The notes under the pieces were generated by a model. That model worked only from the letters and a program-made list of their open reading frames with translations, ran no database searches and was not told the origin of the DNA. A program made the position numbers and the translations under genes. Below, piece by piece: positions 60,588 through 64,000 of a stretch of DNA of 64,000 nt. The DNA is from an uncultured Lachnospiraceae bacterium. GTDB lineage: Bacteria; Bacillota; Clostridia; Lachnospirales; Lachnospiraceae. Where the stretch lies: NCBI GenBank assembly GCA_902793335.1, contig CADBCZ010000005.1, forward strand, positions 1-64,000. The letters run 5' to 3'. Numbering within the stretch: the first letter of the stretch is position 1; each line of letters begins with the position of its first letter.

Positions 60588-61094
60588 TTAGTCTAACTCA
60601 TTTCGATTCACTTCTCTGAATCTGTCATCAACCGCAATATACTCGAACATGGCAACCCTTTGTGGTGTGACAAAGGCCATATGTTTCTGCTCTTCATTCC
60701 ACCATGCAACTGCCCTGTCATAGGCTTCCTTTGCTGCCTTTTTACTTACATATATTCCAAGCCATCTGTCGTCATCATGATTCCATTCATCCGCTGTAAC
60801 AAGAAGAAAGAATGGTCCCTTCCCATAGGTAGATTCTTTATTAGGCTCTGCCCATAGCGATTCGGGATCTACTCCTACAAATTTCTCATTATCCCGATCA
60901 AATTCCTCTATTGTAAGTTTTGTATTAGGATTATTGAGATAAATTTCATAATACCGGAAGCCATCTTCACCTGCGACATTATTAATCATACGTTCATATG
61001 AAGTTTTCAGTTTCTGTATATCATCGTATATCCCGATAATCTCATCCCCATCAAAATAACCCGGAAAATATAATAAAAACAGTCTATTTTCCAC
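60588..61094 (-). CDS. Accessory protein of unknown function
   Basis: 168 residues; not recognised. Aromatic and acidic, e.g. FLLYFPGYFDGDEIIGIYDD and FFLLVTADEWNHDDDRWLGI. No catalytic motif is seen. In line with the phosphoesterase genes, 22 bp before gene 3. Confidence 0.5.
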   Translation of the reverse strand: MENRLFLLYFPGYFDGDEIIGIYDDIQKLKTSYERMINNVAGEDGFRYYEIYLNNPNTKLTIEEFDRDNEKFVGVDPESLWAEPNKESTYGKGPFFLLVTADEWNHDDDRWLGIYVSKKAAKEAYDRAVAWWNEEQKHMAFVTPQRVAMFEYIAVDDRFREVNRNELD

Positions 61095-61135
61095 GACAAA
61101 TCCTCCTTCCCTCTTTAACTCTACCAGTCTTGCAT

Positions 61136-61720
61136 TTATACTGCGTCAATAATATCTGCCCTCGCTGTATTTGACAGAACAATTACCATTCTCTTGTTCA
61201 AGTAAGAATCATACTTTCTTTTTTCTAACGTTTTTATGATATTCTTATCGCTTTCATCAGAATTATCCTCCATGCCTATACCATATACAAACATGTCATC
61301 ATAATTACCAGGAATATCATTTCGATATTCATATAATTTGTATGACCAGTCCTCTCTGTTAACGACAGCAAAATTCCGGCCTATCTGTAAGTACGGTTTA
61401 ATATCTTTGAACAAAAGAACATTTTCCGCTTTTCTTTCTATATCACGCGGAGCATCATGAAGAACAATCTCAATCGCGGGTTCTATAGTGTCATCCTTTG
61501 TTGAAATGGTCACGCCGTCCAAATCCTTTGGAGAAGCGTATATATCCATAGGAAATTCTACATCAACCATTCCTACTCCATAAACATATAAATCTTTATA
61601 TTTTTCAACCGGGATGTCCGAAATCATCAAATAATCGTGATAATGTCCATCTTCAAAACATATGGATAATCTAACGTTTCTTGCCAGATATTGCCTGATT
61701 TCCTTAAACTGAATTGCCAT
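61136..61720 (-). CDS. Accessory protein with internally duplicated domain
   Basis: About 194 residues from the ATG at 61720. Two halves repeat one pattern: FKEIRQYLARNVRLSICFED...YKDLYVYGVGMVDVEF and FKDIKPYLQIGRNFAVVNRE...YDDMFVYGIGMEDN. So the protein is a tandem of two about 85-residue domains. Not recognised further. The start codon lies 11 bp after the basic 96-type gene. Confidence 0.55.
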   Translation of the reverse strand: MAIQFKEIRQYLARNVRLSICFEDGHYHDYLMISDIPVEKYKDLYVYGVGMVDVEFPMDIYASPKDLDGVTISTKDDTIEPAIEIVLHDAPRDIERKAENVLLFKDIKPYLQIGRNFAVVNREDWSYKLYEYRNDIPGNYDDMFVYGIGMEDNSDESDKNIIKTLEKRKYDSYLNKRMVIVLSNTARADIIDAV

Positions 61721-61731
61721 AATACATTGCC

Positions 61732-61995
61732 TCACTTTCTCTTATAGCACTTTTCCCATAGTTTGCCTTTTATATTCCGTGGAGATTCCTCTCTCCATAT
61801 TGGCTCTCCCCAAAACCTATAATCCCAAATATCCCATGATTCGTTTTCTCTGCGATAATCGTTGGATTTACCTGAATACGCATCTTCGAGATTCTTTTTT
61901 ACGGAACGACGTATTTTCTTATTTGCCAGTCTCTTGGCATATTTCGTTTTACCACCAACTTTGTATACTGGTGTATGCTTATAACTTCTGCTCAT
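61732..61995 (-). CDS. Small highly basic protein
   Basis: About 87 residues from the ATG at 61995. SRSYKHTPVYKVGGKTKYAK then RLANKKIRRSVKKNLEDAYS give a very basic N-terminal half, with a Trp-rich C-terminus (WDIWDYRFWGEPIWREES). It overlaps the phosphoesterase 4 gene by 17 bp. It could bind nucleic acid; nothing more can be said. Confidence 0.5.
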   Translation of the reverse strand: MSRSYKHTPVYKVGGKTKYAKRLANKKIRRSVKKNLEDAYSGKSNDYRRENESWDIWDYRFWGEPIWREESPRNIKGKLWEKCYKRK

Positions 61996-62599
61996 TGCAA
62001 AGCCTTTCACTTTCCATGACAATCTCTTCTAATGTCTTTGGTTCATAATTCATGTATGGCAACATGCAACCTACATTGTATGCACGAAGTACCTTGTCCC
62101 CCCTTCTTCTATCAAAGAATTCCTCCGTATTCATTTCACGTAAACATTTCTTAAAATAATATTCTTCAACAGAATTATGAACATGTCCGTACAAAAGAAT
62201 CGAACCATAATGCTGTTCCTTCCACATCAAAATCGGATAATGGCAGAGAATTAGTTTCACATTTTCTCCATTAAGTGTATCTCTTATTTCCTTATAGTCA
62301 CAAATCTCGTCAAAAAGCTGCTTATATCGCTGATCACGAATATCATCATGATTGCCCCTGACCATAATCTTATGCCCTTTAAGTGTGGAAACAAATGCAA
62401 CCAAATCTTCCTGTGTGCCACGCATAGCCATATCTCCAAGAATATATACTGTATCTCCATTTGTTACTTTTATATTCCATTTTTCTTTAATTATTGAATG
62501 CATCTCTTCCAGGTTATCAAACGGCCGATCGTCAAAACCTTTTCCTGCTCTTGTCACATTTTTATGGAACAAATGTAAATCACTGATGTAATAATTCAT
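61979..62599 (-). CDS. Calcineurin-like metallophosphoesterase 4
   Basis: About 206 residues from the ATG at 62599. NYYISDLHLFHKNVTRAGKG (DxH), VYILGDMAMRGTQEDLV, IMVRGNHDDIRDQRY (GNHD), LILCHYPILMWKEQHYG, ILLYGHVHNSVEEYYF (GHVH). It is closest to phage-type and YfcE-like phosphoesterases. Most upstream of the four in this operon-like array. Confidence 0.85.
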   Translation of the reverse strand: MNYYISDLHLFHKNVTRAGKGFDDRPFDNLEEMHSIIKEKWNIKVTNGDTVYILGDMAMRGTQEDLVAFVSTLKGHKIMVRGNHDDIRDQRYKQLFDEICDYKEIRDTLNGENVKLILCHYPILMWKEQHYGSILLYGHVHNSVEEYYFKKCLREMNTEEFFDRRRGDKVLRAYNVGCMLPYMNYEPKTLEEIVMESERLCNEQKL

Positions 62600-62607
62600 A
62601 AACCTTC

Positions 62608-63174
62608 TCACTCCCACTCCGGCAGAACAGTGTATCTACCACTATGATAATCTTCCAACAGTTTTTCCTTTAAATCATCATACCAAGCTCTCAATGTAGT
62701 TTGGAGATAGTCTATTTCGTCTCTGCCATTTTTATCAATCTCAGAAATGTTTCCAGTCGTTACATCCATGTTAAAGATGACCTTCTCTTCATCTCCACCG
62801 GAATACTCAATTATTAAACAGTCATCAGTATCCTTAGCAAATACCATAAAGCAATCCAAAAAAACAGATATAAGACGATACTCAGGATTCCACCATAATC
62901 CTTTTATGTCTATTGCAGTTTCCTCTATCGGTAGCCACGCCAGTACATCATCAGCCTCTATGGTTCCTCCCCTGCTTTGCCTAAAACTCCCCGGTTGTCC
63001 ATTTTCGGTAGACCAAAACCCCGTATCCCAACATCCAGCACTTAGATGCCCCGTCTTCTCAACGATTAAGCAAACTTCAAAATCATCCGGAAGCCTGTCT
63101 TTCATAAACTTAAATCCTTTCATAGTTACTTCTCCCGGCTTATCTGATATAGCAAATACTTCATTTCTACTCAT
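62608..63174 (-). CDS. DUF551-like accessory protein
   Basis: 188 residues. The stretch CWDTGFWSTENGQPGSFRQS to DVLAWLPIEE resembles the Trp-rich DUF551 motif common in phage and island proteins. A beta-rich C-terminal part follows. Function unknown. AAAGGAG before the ATG; 8 bp before phosphoesterase 4. Confidence 0.5.
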   Translation of the reverse strand: MSRNEVFAISDKPGEVTMKGFKFMKDRLPDDFEVCLIVEKTGHLSAGCWDTGFWSTENGQPGSFRQSRGGTIEADDVLAWLPIEETAIDIKGLWWNPEYRLISVFLDCFMVFAKDTDDCLIIEYSGGDEEKVIFNMDVTTGNISEIDKNGRDEIDYLQTTLRAWYDDLKEKLLEDYHSGRYTVLPEWE

Positions 63175-63285
63175 AATTTAACTTCTCCTTTATTATTTAT
63201 CTCTATTCTGTTTTCACGTAGTTCTGCATTGGTCATAGGTCTGTGATGCGATTGTACAAAAGCCGCTGCCCTCCAAATAAAACTG

Positions 63286-64000
63286 TTAGCACGCAAACCC
63301 AATCCGTCTGATTGTCTTCTTTCTGGCACTCAGATTAGGAATATCGCATTCTTCAATAGTCGTGATCACTTCTTTCGTGATCTCAGATTCCTTATACTGC
63401 AATACCCTCTCTGCAAGATTCATTTCCGCTTCTTCCAGCATCTTGCGTACAAACCGACCATTTCCATAATCGTTTTCTCCACGAACAATATCGTAATTTT
63501 GTCTCAATTTATTCATAGCAGCATCGGTGATTGTCATTTGTTTCTCCGAAACCATAAGTTTTGTAATGTCACACAATTCGTCTGTAGTATAATCCTCAAA
63601 TTCCACTTGAAAAGCGATTCTTGAAAGCATCCCCGGATTTCTATCAAGAAACCGGTGCATAGGTTCCGTATACCCGGCAAAGATTACAATTACATCATCC
63701 CTATGATTCTCCATTTCCTGCACAAGCGTATTGATTGCCTCATCTCCAAAACCATTTTCATAGCTATCACAAAGTGAATACGCTTCGTCTATAAATAAAA
63801 CACCGCCTTGTGCTTCTTTAAACTTTCTTTTGACCAGCGGAGCTGTAGATCCAACATGGTCGCCAACAAGATCAGCACGTCCAACCTCCACAAACGTCCC
63901 AGTGGATAAAACTTTTTCATTTTGCAATATCTCCGCAAACAGCCTTGCCACAGAAGTCTTTGCCGTACCTGGGTTACCTGTAAATACCATATGTAAAGAA
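63286..64000 (-). CDS. AAA+ ATPase of the CbxX/CfxQ family, 5' end outside the window
   Basis: At least 238 residues; the frame is open to the window edge (LHMVFTGNPGTAKTSVARLF), so the real start lies beyond 64000. Walker A has Ala for the usual Gly (GNPGTAKTS), Walker B GGVLFIDEAYSLCDS, sensor/arginine region NPGMLSRIAFQVEFEDYTTD. The C-terminal lid is complete. The family remodels other proteins; in islands it is often near uncharacterised effectors. It reads toward the phosphoesterase genes and is 111 bp upstream of them. Confidence 0.85.
   Translation of the reverse strand, partial: SLHMVFTGNPGTAKTSVARLFAEILQNEKVLSTGTFVEVGRADLVGDHVGSTAPLVKRKFKEAQGGVLFIDEAYSLCDSYENGFGDEAINTLVQEMENHRDDVIVIFAGYTEPMHRFLDRNPGMLSRIAFQVEFEDYTTDELCDITKLMVSEKQMTITDAAMNKLRQNYDIVRGENDYGNGRFVRKMLEEAEMNLAERVLQYKESEITKEVITTIEECDIPNLSARKKTIRRIGFAC

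Noticed and set aside
1-64000. CRISPR arrays, rRNA or tRNA genes
   Set aside because: No regularly spaced repeats and no cloverleaf or rRNA-like stretches were recognised in the intergenic gaps.

Overview
The window looks like chromosomal DNA from a low-GC anaerobic Clostridia, most likely a member of the Lachnospiraceae. Grounds are the AT-rich composition, strong AGGAG-type ribosome binding sites, gatCAB, oxygen-free sulfur chemistry (radical SAM enzymes, an Fe-S/siroheme sulfite reductase), diguanylate cyclases and a secreted GH13 amylase. Genus cannot be fixed from the sequence alone. From about 7.3 to 55 kb every gene that is called lies on the minus strand.

Layout. 0-7 kb: secreted or lipoprotein genes (transglutaminase-like protein, glycan-binding lipoprotein, acidic lipoprotein), an acyl-ACP thioesterase, a 230-bp imperfect palindrome, a PIN-type toxin-antitoxin pair, and a hicB antitoxin whose hicA partner is reduced to a remnant. 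7-20 kb: housekeeping and signalling genes (gatCAB, Y-family DNA polymerase with a small partner, FapA-like polymer protein, two diguanylate cyclases, a CBM20 amylase with a cre-like site, a HAD phosphatase and a rhodanese-TtcA fusion).

21-50 kb is a sulfur assimilation region. In order of coordinate it holds: (i) iscU-iscS-rrf2, whose promoter carries a palindromic operator, and thioredoxin; (ii) epsC, a cysteine desulfurase with a long disordered N-terminus, and a family 2A encapsulin shell gene, i.e. a desulfurase-loaded protein nanocompartment; (iii) a protein-thiocarboxylate sulfur-transfer module (MetY, TusA-like protein, ThiS/HcyS-like carrier ending Gly-Gly-Gly-Ala-Leu, E1-like enzyme, two JAMM peptidases, a DUF2292 peptide and a carrier-E1-rhodanese fusion) whose promoter region carries two copies of the same operator; (iv) a tight operon of metK, two related radical SAM proteins, two PPOX-fold proteins, a sulfonate-type ABC transporter and a TauE/SafE permease; (v) a sulfite reductase followed by the whole path from glutamyl-tRNA to siroheme and a LacI-type regulator. 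A coherent reading is: sulfonate-like compounds are imported, sulfur is released anaerobically as sulfite or sulfide, sulfite is reduced by the siroheme enzyme, sulfide is carried as a protein thiocarboxylate to homocysteine by MetY, and cysteine sulfur is processed or stored in the encapsulin. The radical SAM step is the least described part.

50-53 kb holds an alpha/beta hydrolase, a flavodoxin, a Cys-rich membrane protein and a repetitive acidic peptide. 53-58 kb is a mobile element with a large serine recombinase, a small SHOCT-like protein, a divergent promoter region with tandem repeats and a LexA-like box, and accessory genes including RhuM. 58-64 kb is an accessory run of four calcineurin-like phosphoesterases interleaved with unrecognised small proteins and an AAA+ ATPase cut by the window end. 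No rRNA, tRNA or CRISPR array was seen.
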